This document shows positions 1 through 7,686 of a stretch of DNA of 19,277 nucleotides, in pieces. Source of the DNA: an uncultured Christensenella sp. (GTDB lineage Bacteria; Bacillota; Clostridia; Christensenellales; Borkfalkiaceae). Within the stretch, counting starts at the first letter, position 1, and each line of letters starts with the position of its first letter. The stretch is taken from NCBI GenBank assembly GCA_910578195.1, contig CAJTOY010000013.1:23387-42663 (forward strand). The letters are read 5' to 3'. The position numbers and the translations under genes are program-made. The notes beneath the pieces are model-generated. The model was not told where the DNA came from, did no database searches, and saw nothing but the letters and a program-made list of their open reading frames with translations.

Positions 1-735
1 GGGCGACGAAGCAATCCGTAAGAGAATGTAGGGTCATAGCGTCATTGCGAGGAGCCGAAAGGACGACGAAGCAATCCGTAAGAGAATGTAGGGTCATAGC
101 GTCATTGCGAGGAGCCATAGGGCGACGAAGCAATCCGTAAGAGGATGTAGGGTCATAGCGTCATTGCGAGGAGCCGAAAGGCGACGAAGCAATCCGGAAG
201 GGGTGAGGGCAGAGTCTGGATTGCTTCGCTACGCTCGCAATGACGGAAGAGAATGTAGGGTCATAGCGTCATTGCGAGGAGAGCGGTAGGCAGTTTCACC
301 GTCATTGCGAGGAGCCATAGGGCGACGAAGCAATCCGGAAGGGAATGTAGGGTCATAGCGTCATTGCGAGGAGCGGTAGGCAGTTTCACCGTCATTGCGA
401 GGAGCCGAAAGGGCGACGAAGCAATCCGGAAGGGAAGAGGGCAGAGTCCGGATTGCTTCGCTACGCTCGCAATGACGGAAGGGGTGAAGGCAATGACGGA
501 GGAGTGAGGGCAGAGTCTGGATTGCTTCGCTACGCTCGCAATGACGGAAGGGGTGAAGGCAATGACGGAGGAGTGAGGGCAGAGTCCGGATTGCTTCGCT
601 ACGCTCGCAATGACGGGAGGGGTGCTCGCAATGACGGGAGGGGTGAAGGCAATGACGGAGGAGTGAGGGCAGAGTCCGGATTGCTTCGCTACGCTCGCAA
701 TGACGGGAGGGGTGCTCGCAATGACGGGAGGGGCG
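1..735. repeat. Array of short inverted/direct repeats (GTCATTGCGAGGAG family)
   Basis: Seven copies of GTCATTGCGAGGAG lie in the plus orientation (near 41, 101, 160, 268, 301, 360, 391) and seven copies of the reverse-complement core CTCGCAATGAC follow (near 234, 466, 535, 604, 625, 694, 715). Each plus copy is usually followed by a GCGACGAAGCAATCCG half, and reverse copies are preceded by GGATTGCTTCGCTACG, so a unit is an imperfect palindrome. Spacing is about 60 bp in the first part and 69 or 90 bp in the second. The composition is strongly purine-biased. Similar dispersed repeats occur in many unrelated bacterial genomes; their function is unknown. Long open frames across the array come from the repeat and are not credible genes. 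The left edge is cut by the window. Confidence 0.9.
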
Positions 736-736
736 C

Positions 737-760
737 GCAAAAAAACTTGCATTTTTTTGC
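737..760. terminator. A/T-tract hairpin, possible bidirectional terminator
   Basis: GCAAAAAAA (737-745) pairs perfectly with TTTTTTTGC (752-760) around the six-base loop CTTGCA. The stem is mostly A-T, so as a terminator it is weak. It sits exactly between the repeat array and the template-repeat cassette and would isolate one from the other on either strand. Confidence 0.4.
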
Positions 761-801
761 CGGACGTGTTACGCTATAAGCAAGGGCGAAAGTTTATTTT
801 G

Positions 802-920
802 TACCTGGCTGCGTTCCGGCAACAACAATAATGCAACTAATTGCAATGGTTTGTCTCCCTCCGGTGGCTAATTCAATGATACAACAACCTCTGCCGCTGC
901 GGTGCGGCCCGCGCTTCACT
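802..920 (+). repeat. DGR template repeat (TR)
   Basis: These 119 bp align without gaps to 2367-2485 in the downstream surface-protein gene. There are 16 mismatches, at 821, 824, 828, 831, 835, 839, 840, 845, 870, 871, 875, 879, 883, 884, 886 and 887, and in every case the base here is A. The segment holds 26 adenines; its 93 other bases are all identical to the partner. Most variable codons are AAC or AAT here, the typical TR design that allows many residues without stops. Read in the partner's frame it contains a TAA at 869-871, so it is not itself a usable coding copy. The last 33 bases (888-920) are GC-rich and identical in both copies, as expected for the initiation-of-mutagenic-homology end. 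Confidence 0.93.
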
Positions 921-1040
921 CACCCGTTTCCGAGCGGGATTTCCGGTATCCGTGAAGGTCACAGACCTGCGGACAGTATGATGAGAGTGTGAAGGAACTT
1001 TCCGTCCGGCTGCCGCTTTTTTTTAAAAGCGGAGGCAACC

Positions 1041-1110
1041 GACCCGTACCTTATTCCGACGGCTTGTCTTTCGGAATATGAGCTTTTTTAAGCGGACGGG
1101 TCCTTTTTTT
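1041..1110 (+). terminator. Nested intrinsic terminator after the TR cassette
   Basis: GACCCGT (1041-1047) pairs with ACGGGTC (1096-1102), enclosing an inner perfect stem ATTCCGA (1053-1059) / TCGGAAT (1071-1077). A run of seven T follows at 1104-1110. It lies upstream of the operon promoter at 1143, so it would end transcription of the template RNA separately from the surface-protein operon. Confidence 0.65.
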
Positions 1111-1142
1111 GCGCCTTAAATTGGAAAAAACTGGAAAAGTTA

Positions 1143-1171
1143 TTGACTTTACGGCATTTTAGGATTAGAAT
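1143..1171 (+). promoter_or_regulatory. Promoter of the surface-protein operon
   Basis: TTGACT (1143-1148), a 17-base spacer and TAGAAT (1166-1171) form a good sigma-A promoter. The start codon at 1207 follows about 35 bases later, preceded by the ribosome binding site AAAGAGG (1194-1200). Confidence 0.7.
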
Positions 1172-1206
1172 AATATAAGGAATTTTATATATTAAAGAGG
1201 CAAATT

Positions 1207-4200
1207 ATGAAAATAATGTCTAAAATAAAAGAAAAATTTGCACGCCCGCGCAAACCGCGCGCGGCGGGGCTTGCCGCGGTAAAGGACGGCAGGCGTCGCA
1301 TAATTTCCGCGGGGCTTGTCTGCGTGTTTGCGGCGGCGCTTGCGGGCGGCGCGCTTTTGGGCGCGGGCACGGCGGACGCATACACCGCTTCGACAAAACC
1401 CGTAAACATAGGCTCGCTCACGCTTGCCGACTACGACACCCGTACCGACGGCAACGTTTTCGACGCGGACGTCCTGCAAAAGCTTTACGATAAGCTTACG
1501 GGCACGGCAAACAGTACGTATGCCGCCGCGTACTCCGCGGTTAACGCTTCGTCCAGCACCATCACGGGCTCGGTGTCGGCGGGCACGCCCGCGCTCTGCA
1601 CCAACGTCAACGCCTGGACCCAGCCCAAATCGAAAAACTTCAACGCAATAAACGGCAGTTCGCCGTTCACGGTATCCTTCGGCGGGTTCGACTGGAACGT
1701 GGTTTACGCCACCACGAACACCACCGCCGCGGGCACGGATAACCTTATAGTTACCCTCTGGATGAGCGAAAACGCGTCCACTTCGGTGTGGAACAGCTAT
1801 TCCTCGTTGGACTGCACTTCGCCCTATCCTTCCAGCATGTACTCGTCAAGCAAAATCCGCGTCGACGCGCTGAACGCGGGCGGGGACGCGGGCGTCAACT
1901 ATGCGACAAGCACTACGGCGCGCGTAGGCACGGTTTCGGGACGTCAAAGCCATATTTTCGCGCCCTTTACGCTGTCAAACGCGGTAATAGGCGGCAAAAG
2001 CCTTACAAACTACCTTGTTTCACCCAACAAGGTAGCCTATCAGGAAAACGAAAACTGGGTTTGGAGCTATATGGGCAAAGGTAAACCCTATCTCTGTCCC
2101 AACGAGGCGTGGGACACCCCCGACACGAGCGTAGTTCACCCTTCCGGCGGAAGCGGCTGGGCGCACGCCTCTTACGGCTCCGGCTGGAGCGACAATTATC
2201 TTATCCCCAACAAAGCCGACTACTATGAGTGGGCGGACGACACCTTATGGCTTCCTTCACTGACCGAAACTGGCTTCTCCGACGACTCCACCAGCTGGGG
2301 CGTGGGTCTGTGGGGCACCCTTACAGCCTATAACAGTGTGGATAACATCCTTAAATCGTCGGGCAATACCTGGCTGCGTTCCGGCGACTACAGTAGTGCC
2401 ACTGTTTGCTATGGTTTGTCTCCCTCCGGTGGCTTTTTCTATGGTACTTCCGCCTCTGCCGCTGCGGTGCGGCCCGCGCTTCACTTAAATCTGAAATCTG
2501 CCGCGGCTTCCGCGGCGGGGGCAATTAAAAAACCGACCCCTCCGGCTGCGAACACCTTCACATACAACAGGACGACGCAAACGCTCGACCTTTCGACCCT
2601 GACCAACTGGGATTCGAATAAAATGGAGGTAATTTCCATCGCGAGAGACGGTGGTACCGCACACACAGCCCCCACGGTGGTCGCGCCCGCAGGCAGCGCG
2701 ACCGCGACCAAAGTCGAATTTACCGACGCGGGCACTTACAAAATAAAAATCAGGACCAAGGACACCACGGTTGCGGGCGCAACCTATCACTGGGTGTTCG
2801 AGGGTACCCCCGCGGGTACGCGGGAGGTAGAAATATCAGTTACCGTAAATAAATCGAGATTAGCCGTGCCGAGTTTCGGGACGGCTGCCGCCGTTAGAAA
2901 AAATTACGACGGCACCGAGCAGACGTTCACCGCGAGCGGGTATCCGAACGGCAACGTCACGGGGTATCCGCGCGACCCGCTGGCGGTGACGATAACAAAG
3001 ACGAACGGCGCAATGACCGTCGCGCCGACGGTCACGGCTACGTCGGGCAGCACGCTCGAAGTCAAAACGAAGCACTGCGGCGACTACAAGGCGACGTTTA
3101 CAATAGCCGATACGCACAACTACGAATGGAGCGACGGAACGTCGGCGGGCAAGGACGCGCTGTTTTATCTGTTGCCGAAACAGTTGACCATTACCGCGAC
3201 CACGACGGTTGCAAGCAACGTCTGGGCATGGACTGCCGACGCAACCGAGTCGGGCACGATAACCGTCGGCGGGTTTTACAACGGCGGAGGGGGCGCCCCC
3301 GCAGACAGCGTGGACTTACAGCTTGCCGTGAAGAACACCTCGGACGGCAGCGTCACGTACATAGCGGGCACCGACAATCACGACGGCACGTATACTTTTA
3401 CGGTCAACAAGGATATAGCAATGTTCGGCGGAAGCTACGCCGTGGGCACTTACCGCCTCGAACCCAAGCTCGGCGCGGGCGGGGGCGGCGCGGACGACGG
3501 GAATTACTCCTTCGACACCGCGCTGGGTTTAATCTCTTCGGACAAAGAGGGCTACAAGCTGGTCGTTTCGGCGGCGGGCGCGGGGCTTGCTTCCTACGAC
3601 CTTATGTACGACGACGGCAGCGGATTGCAGCCCATGCCCGCGGGCAACAAGGTGCCCTACAAACTGAACGCTGCGGGCACGGCGGGCGTGCAGTATACCG
3701 TCTCGCTCGACACCTCGAATTTCCCGAGCTATTTATCGGTCGACACCTCGTACAATACGGGCGGGTTTGTAAACGGCTATAAAAATTCTTCGGCGATAAA
3801 CGCCGGCTCATACACGGTGCAGGTACACCTCAAATCAAACGACCCGGGGCATCAGTTTTCGGACGGCACGCTGGAAGGCAACGTAAGCGTCTCGTGGGAG
3901 ATTGAGAAGGCGACCTTCGATTTAAGCGGGGCAAAGTGGCAGTATTCCGACGCGAGCGGCAATACGAACGACTACGCAAAGTGGAACGCGACGAGCGGCG
4001 CGTGGGAGTATCTCGATTCTTCGGGCGGAGTAATTCCCGCCGACGCGGGCATACCGTGGTACGGCTCGGACTACACCCTTTCGCTTGCGTCTCTGCCCGC
4101 GGGCATTTCGATAAATCCCTCGGGCGCGTACACGGGCAACAAGCAAAAGGCGATTAATTCGTCTTACCACGCGTCTTGCATAAGCATTTCTTACGACACG

Positions 4201-7200
4201 GTCAACTTCAACGCCATACCCAACGGCTTTACCGAGCTGAATTGGAGTATCGTAAAGGGCAAGGTTGAAATTATTTCGGGGTCGTGGACGACCAACTCGC
4301 AGGGGTCGGGCAGCAACATTTACTATCTGCCCACCTTGTCGCACAATATTCCCAATGTGCAAGGCGTCGACTACGAGTACTACGATTTGGGCACTGACGC
4401 AGCGCCTATCGCGCTTCCCGGCACGTTGCTTGCGGGCGGTATCAACGATATTGTTTCCGTTTCGGGCACAGAACACTATTACTACGTAAAAGCGGTGGTT
4501 AAATCGGGCTTCTCGCTCGACGGCGTAACTCTTTGGAGCGACGCGATTGCAATCGTCGACAGCACCGGCGGCGACAGCTTCCAGGGCACGCCCCTCGGCG
4601 CATGCACCAAAAAGTTCACCACGGGCGACAACCGCACCCCCGTGCAAGTCGTGTTAAACGGTGCGCCGTTCACTTACAACGGTCAGCCGCGCGCCGTGCT
4701 CGACGACGGCACCAACGGCGGCGAGCTTGTTATTACCGTCGGCAGCAGCGCTTTCCCGCCCTCGAATTTTACGGTAAATTATTACGAATACGACCCTGCC
4801 GCTACGGCAGACCACTTCAAGGGCGCGCCGCTTTCGGGCGCGCCGAAGGACGCGGGCAAATATGTGCTCGAAATCGAGCTCAACGCTTCGGCGGGCGGTT
4901 CGTATTACGCCACGGACGAATATCTGGATTTCGAAATTAAACCCTTCACGCTCGACATGTCGCAGGTACAGTGGGGGTACGACGACGGCGACGGAAATAC
5001 GGTCGCCTACAATCCCTCGCTTCCGCCCGAATACAGGCTTAACGCGGACGGCACGCCGTACGAGTACGAGCTTAAACTTGTCGGGCTTCCCGAGGGCGAC
5101 GCAAGCGGCGACGCCGCGGCGCAGCTTCTCGCGCAGATGTTTGCGGAAAGCGGGCTTGCAAGTATTTTAAGTTATTCGGGCAACGTCAGCTCGTCCGTGA
5201 CGAATACGGGCATGATGACCGCTACGTGCACGATAGATTCAAACCTGCTCGGCGCAAACTTCGTGCTCGGTTCGCTGCCCTTCCCCGACGACGGTCACGG
5301 CGTTGCAACCGCGACGCAGGGCTGGAATATCGACCCCAAGAAGATTAACACCCCCAAAAACGACGCCACGCACGAATTCAACGGGCAGACGCAGGATATC
5401 TTGTCGCATACGGGGCTCGACCCCGCGGGGCTGGGCGTTTACTACAATGTTGTAGGTCTGACCAAGCGCGACGAGCAGAACAACACGCAAAGCCTCTTCA
5501 CGTCGGAAAACTGCGCTAACCCGAGCAACCCCACGGTTGACGAAATCAAGGCGATTCTGGCGGGTTTAAAGGACGCGGGCAGATACGGTATCACCGTAGA
5601 ACTGATTGACAGAAACAACGTTAAATTCGTCGAAAACGGAGTTGTTGGAACGCTGCCCACGTATTCGGCGCAAGTCACGGTAAACAAGCTGAAAGTTCAG
5701 ATAGTGGGCTGGGTCGGCAGCGGCGACGCGCCGTGGACGCCGAATTACGCCTCGTCGTCCTACCCCGCAAACGTGGTGGACAGTCGGTTCGAGGACCAAA
5801 ACGGCAACGTTGTTGCCACGGGCGATTTAATCAATCACTACAACGAACAGTTCACGCAGACAATCGTTCCCTCGGCGGGCAACGAGGGCAACGTTGAAAT
5901 CGAGTTCATAGGCGGCGCGGACAGCTCGAAAACGTTTATAATGCTCGACAACAGCAACCCGCCCGACCCTATCGTCAAGCCTTCGGCAATTTCGCAACCC
6001 AACGCGGTGTATACGGGCTCGCCGATAAGCTTTATGCCTAACGGGCTCGAAGCGCTTGCCGATTCGGGCAAAATAGCGCTGTTCCTCGTCGACGGCGACG
6101 GCAACGAAACGCCCGCGGATAAAACGTGCTTCACTCAGACTGACGCGGGCGCGTACAAGGTCATCGCGAAAATCGTAGGCAACTATTATTGGGACGGAAC
6201 AAGCTACGATAAGACGCCCGTGGAATTTAATTTCACTATCGACAAAGCGGCGGTCGCCCCCGTATGGGGCAAGGACGGCAACGGCAAGCCCGTTGCGACA
6301 TTGCCCGACGGATATTCGGGACTCGGCGACGCGTTCGATTATCACTACTACGACGGCGACGGCAACGAAATTCCCGAAGCCGAACTGAAAGCGGGTCAGC
6401 CCTATTCCGTGGGCGTATCCTTAAAGGAAGAGTTCAAAAATAACCTTTTCCTCGCCGACGACACCGGCGCGGAAATTGCGGGCGGCGTAAGCCTTTCCGA
6501 GGATTTGTATACCCCGCCTCAAACCGGCGTAATCGGCTTCTTCACCAAAAAGTTTTTATTCGGGCTGGATATGTGGGTATGGCTGATTATCTTCTTTGTA
6601 CTGCTGTTACTGCTTATTCTTTTGATAATTCTGATTGTAAGGGCGGCGAAAAAGCGTAAAGAAAAACGCCTTGCCGCGCAAGAGAAGAAGGAGGAAGAGG
6701 AACGCAAAAAGCAGGAATTGGAAGAAGAACGCCGCAGAAAGGAAGAAGAGCGCGAGGACGAGCGCCGCAGAAAAGAAGAGGAACGCGAGGACGAGCGCCG
6801 CAGACGCGAGGACGAACGCGAGGAAGAACGCAGACGCCGTTCGGAGGAAAGAATGATGTCCGGCATGGGCATGGGAATGGGCATGGGCATGATGCCCCAG
6901 CAACCCGTTATTCAGCCGATAATGCCCCAGCCCGCGCCTCAGCCCGTCATACAGCAACCCGCGCCTCAGCCCGCGCCTCAACCCGTTGTACAGCAACCCG
7001 CGCCCCAGCCTATGGCGGCGCCGCAGTCCGACTCGTATCTCAGACTCAGAGAGTATGAAGAAAGGCTTCGCACCATGGAGCGCGAATTGCAGGAGCGGAA
7101 AATCGAATCGCTCGTCCGCGAGGAGGGCGAACGCACGCGCAGACAGCTCGAAGACGCCGCGCGCATGCGCCGTCACGAAGAGGAAATGCAGCGCTTGCGC

Positions 7201-7407
7201 GACTTGCAGGACATGGAAAGATTGCAGCGTTCGGACGACTATTACCGCCCCTATAACGACGCGTATTACGCCGAGCAGGACAACGAGGAGTTAAGGCTTT
7301 TGGAGGACCAGCTCAGGCAGAAAGAAATCGAAAACCGTCTCTTGCAGGAGCGTTACAACAACGGCAATTACATGTTGCCCGACGGTTCGGACGACGACGA
7401 ATATTAA
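1207..7407 (+). CDS. DGR-diversified exported surface receptor, single-pass, with coiled-coil tail
   Basis: 2066 residues. A long signal peptide has a basic N-region (1-31), a hydrophobic core (32-54) and likely cleavage after TADA-58. Residues about 152-428 resemble a DUF6273-type (C-type-lectin/FGE-like) domain ending WLRSG...AVRPALHLNL; the DGR variable repeat covers residues about 388-427. A stalk of about 1350 residues follows, with Ig/MBG-like modules marked by Y-x-G-x motifs (near 566, 975, 1157, 1392, 1602) and repeated DAG-Y endings. One hydrophobic span lies at about 1790-1813. The roughly 250-residue cytoplasmic tail has an E/R/K coiled coil, a Met-Gly run, P/Q/A repeats and another coiled coil. 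AAAGAGG lies six bases before the ATG. I infer a ligand-binding head of changing specificity on a membrane stalk. The architecture is clear; the exact family names of head and stalk are less certain. Confidence 0.88.
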   Translation: MKIMSKIKEKFARPRKPRAAGLAAVKDGRRRIISAGLVCVFAAALAGGALLGAGTADAYTASTKPVNIGSLTLADYDTRTDGNVFDADVLQKLYDKLTGTANSTYAAAYSAVNASSSTITGSVSAGTPALCTNVNAWTQPKSKNFNAINGSSPFTVSFGGFDWNVVYATTNTTAAGTDNLIVTLWMSENASTSVWNSYSSLDCTSPYPSSMYSSSKIRVDALNAGGDAGVNYATSTTARVGTVSGRQSHIFAPFTLSNAVIGGKSLTNYLVSPNKVAYQENENWVWSYMGKGKPYLCPNEAWDTPDTSVVHPSGGSGWAHASYGSGWSDNYLIPNKADYYEWADDTLWLPSLTETGFSDDSTSWGVGLWGTLTAYNSVDNILKSSGNTWLRSGDYSSATVCYGLSPSGGFFYGTSASAAAVRPALHLNLKSAAASAAGAIKKPTPPAANTFTYNRTTQTLDLSTLTNWDSNKMEVISIARDGGTAHTAPTVVAPAGSATATKVEFTDAGTYKIKIRTKDTTVAGATYHWVFEGTPAGTREVEISVTVNKSRLAVPSFGTAAAVRKNYDGTEQTFTASGYPNGNVTGYPRDPLAVTITKTNGAMTVAPTVTATSGSTLEVKTKHCGDYKATFTIADTHNYEWSDGTSAGKDALFYLLPKQLTITATTTVASNVWAWTADATESGTITVGGFYNGGGGAPADSVDLQLAVKNTSDGSVTYIAGTDNHDGTYTFTVNKDIAMFGGSYAVGTYRLEPKLGAGGGGADDGNYSFDTALGLISSDKEGYKLVVSAAGAGLASYDLMYDDGSGLQPMPAGNKVPYKLNAAGTAGVQYTVSLDTSNFPSYLSVDTSYNTGGFVNGYKNSSAINAGSYTVQVHLKSNDPGHQFSDGTLEGNVSVSWEIEKATFDLSGAKWQYSDASGNTNDYAKWNATSGAWEYLDSSGGVIPADAGIPWYGSDYTLSLASLPAGISINPSGAYTGNKQKAINSSYHASCISISYDTVNFNAIPNGFTELNWSIVKGKVEIISGSWTTNSQGSGSNIYYLPTLSHNIPNVQGVDYEYYDLGTDAAPIALPGTLLAGGINDIVSVSGTEHYYYVKAVVKSGFSLDGVTLWSDAIAIVDSTGGDSFQGTPLGACTKKFTTGDNRTPVQVVLNGAPFTYNGQPRAVLDDGTNGGELVITVGSSAFPPSNFTVNYYEYDPAATADHFKGAPLSGAPKDAGKYVLEIELNASAGGSYYATDEYLDFEIKPFTLDMSQVQWGYDDGDGNTVAYNPSLPPEYRLNADGTPYEYELKLVGLPEGDASGDAAAQLLAQMFAESGLASILSYSGNVSSSVTNTGMMTATCTIDSNLLGANFVLGSLPFPDDGHGVATATQGWNIDPKKINTPKNDATHEFNGQTQDILSHTGLDPAGLGVYYNVVGLTKRDEQNNTQSLFTSENCANPSNPTVDEIKAILAGLKDAGRYGITVELIDRNNVKFVENGVVGTLPTYSAQVTVNKLKVQIVGWVGSGDAPWTPNYASSSYPANVVDSRFEDQNGNVVATGDLINHYNEQFTQTIVPSAGNEGNVEIEFIGGADSSKTFIMLDNSNPPDPIVKPSAISQPNAVYTGSPISFMPNGLEALADSGKIALFLVDGDGNETPADKTCFTQTDAGAYKVIAKIVGNYYWDGTSYDKTPVEFNFTIDKAAVAPVWGKDGNGKPVATLPDGYSGLGDAFDYHYYDGDGNEIPEAELKAGQPYSVGVSLKEEFKNNLFLADDTGAEIAGGVSLSEDLYTPPQTGVIGFFTKKFLFGLDMWVWLIIFFVLLLLLILLIILIVRAAKKRKEKRLAAQEKKEEEERKKQELEEERRRKEEEREDERRRKEEEREDERRRREDEREEERRRRSEERMMSGMGMGMGMGMMPQQPVIQPIMPQPAPQPVIQQPAPQPAPQPVVQQPAPQPMAAPQSDSYLRLREYEERLRTMERELQERKIESLVREEGERTRRQLEDAARMRRHEEEMQRLRDLQDMERLQRSDDYYRPYNDAYYAEQDNEELRLLEDQLRQKEIENRLLQERYNNGNYMLPDGSDDDEY
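2367..2485 (+). repeat. DGR variable repeat (VR) inside the surface receptor
   Basis: This is the gap-free partner of 802-920, offset 1565 bp. It carries substitutions only where the template has A: 8 to T, 6 to G, 2 to C. These change eleven residues relative to the template reading (394, 395, 396, 397, 400, 402, 410, 412, 413, 415, 416) and leave 398 and 414 silent. The constant framework WLRSG, GLSPSGG and SAAAVRPALH is preserved between variable sites. Residue 410 is Phe here where the template has a stop codon. The VR lies in the first fifth of the protein, whereas most described VRs are close to the target protein's C-terminus. Confidence 0.93.
2500..2516 (+). promoter_or_regulatory. 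Hairpin just 3' of the VR (possible retrohoming hairpin)
   Basis: GCCGCGG (2500-2506) and CCGCGGC (2510-2516) form a perfect 7-bp inverted repeat with the loop CTT, 14 bases past the end of the VR. In the Bordetella phage DGR and its relatives, a short hairpin or cruciform just downstream of the mutagenic-homology site stimulates retrohoming. The position fits, but the sequence is GC-rich coding DNA, so chance is possible. Confidence 0.45.
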
Positions 7408-7422
7408 TTTAAGGAGTTAATC

Positions 7423-7647
7423 ATGAGCAGAAAGGAAGAACTTAAAAAACAGATTGCGGAAATAGAAAAGGAAATAAGCGATTTGGAGCAGAAAAGGCTT
7501 CGCTCGCAGTCGGTGATTATAGAGGCGTTTATCGACAAGGTCGACCCGCCCGCAACCGACGCGGAGTATTTCAAAACGCTTACTTCCATAATCAATTTAC
7601 AGCGCGAAAAATTGCAAATGCTGGTCGCGGAGCTGGAATCTCTTTAA
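7423..7647 (+). CDS. Small coiled-coil protein
   Basis: 74 residues with ribosome binding site AAGGAG (7411-7416), starting 15 bases after the receptor gene stops, so it is almost certainly co-transcribed. Residues 1-30 are a charged helix with heptad-like Leu/Ile spacing. The middle (about 30-50) contains VDPPATDAEYF, and residues 50-74 form a second amphipathic helix ending LVAELESL. There is no signal peptide or membrane segment, so it should be cytoplasmic. I do not recognise the family. Its place between a receptor with a cytoplasmic coiled coil and a giant coiled-coil protein suggests an adaptor or assembly factor, which is inference only. Confidence 0.8.
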   Translation: MSRKEELKKQIAEIEKEISDLEQKRLRSQSVIIEAFIDKVDPPATDAEYFKTLTSIINLQREKLQMLVAELESL

Positions 7648-7686
7648 AATCAATCGGCGAAATACGGCTGAAAGGAGGGTGCGGGC

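Larger units (their letters stand above)
781..1110 (+). ncRNA. Candidate DGR template RNA cassette (TR plus structured 3' region)
   Basis: This stretch has no credible gene. It begins just upstream of the template repeat (802-920) and continues through a series of hairpins: CCCG/CGGG (923-938), TCCG-AGGTC/GACCT-CGGA (949-973), a perfect 8-bp stem CCGCTTTT/AAAAGCGG with a TTTT loop (1013-1032), and a nested terminator (1041-1110). Known DGR template RNAs include structured sequence 3' of the TR that the reverse transcriptase needs for priming and binding. I infer that this is the equivalent here. The only promoter hint is TATAAG at 775-780 without a well-spaced -35 box, so the 5' end is uncertain. 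Confidence 0.55.

Noticed and set aside
1..735. CRISPR array
   Set aside because: Units are short palindromic repeats in both orientations, the intervals between them are themselves repetitive, and no cas gene is present.
261..779. Long open frames on both strands across the repeat array
   Set aside because: Their residues are tandem translations of the short repeat (VIASVAKQ and RYARNDG units), with no ribosome binding site.
802..920. Simple pseudogene fragment duplicated from the surface-protein gene
   Set aside because: A drifting duplicate would differ at all base types; every difference here is at an A of this copy, which fits a DGR template instead.
6511..6528. Sortase signal (PPQTG, residues 1770-1774)
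   Set aside because: The first residue is not Leu, the hydrophobic span begins about 15 residues later, and a 250-residue tail follows it, so cell-wall sorting is unlikely.
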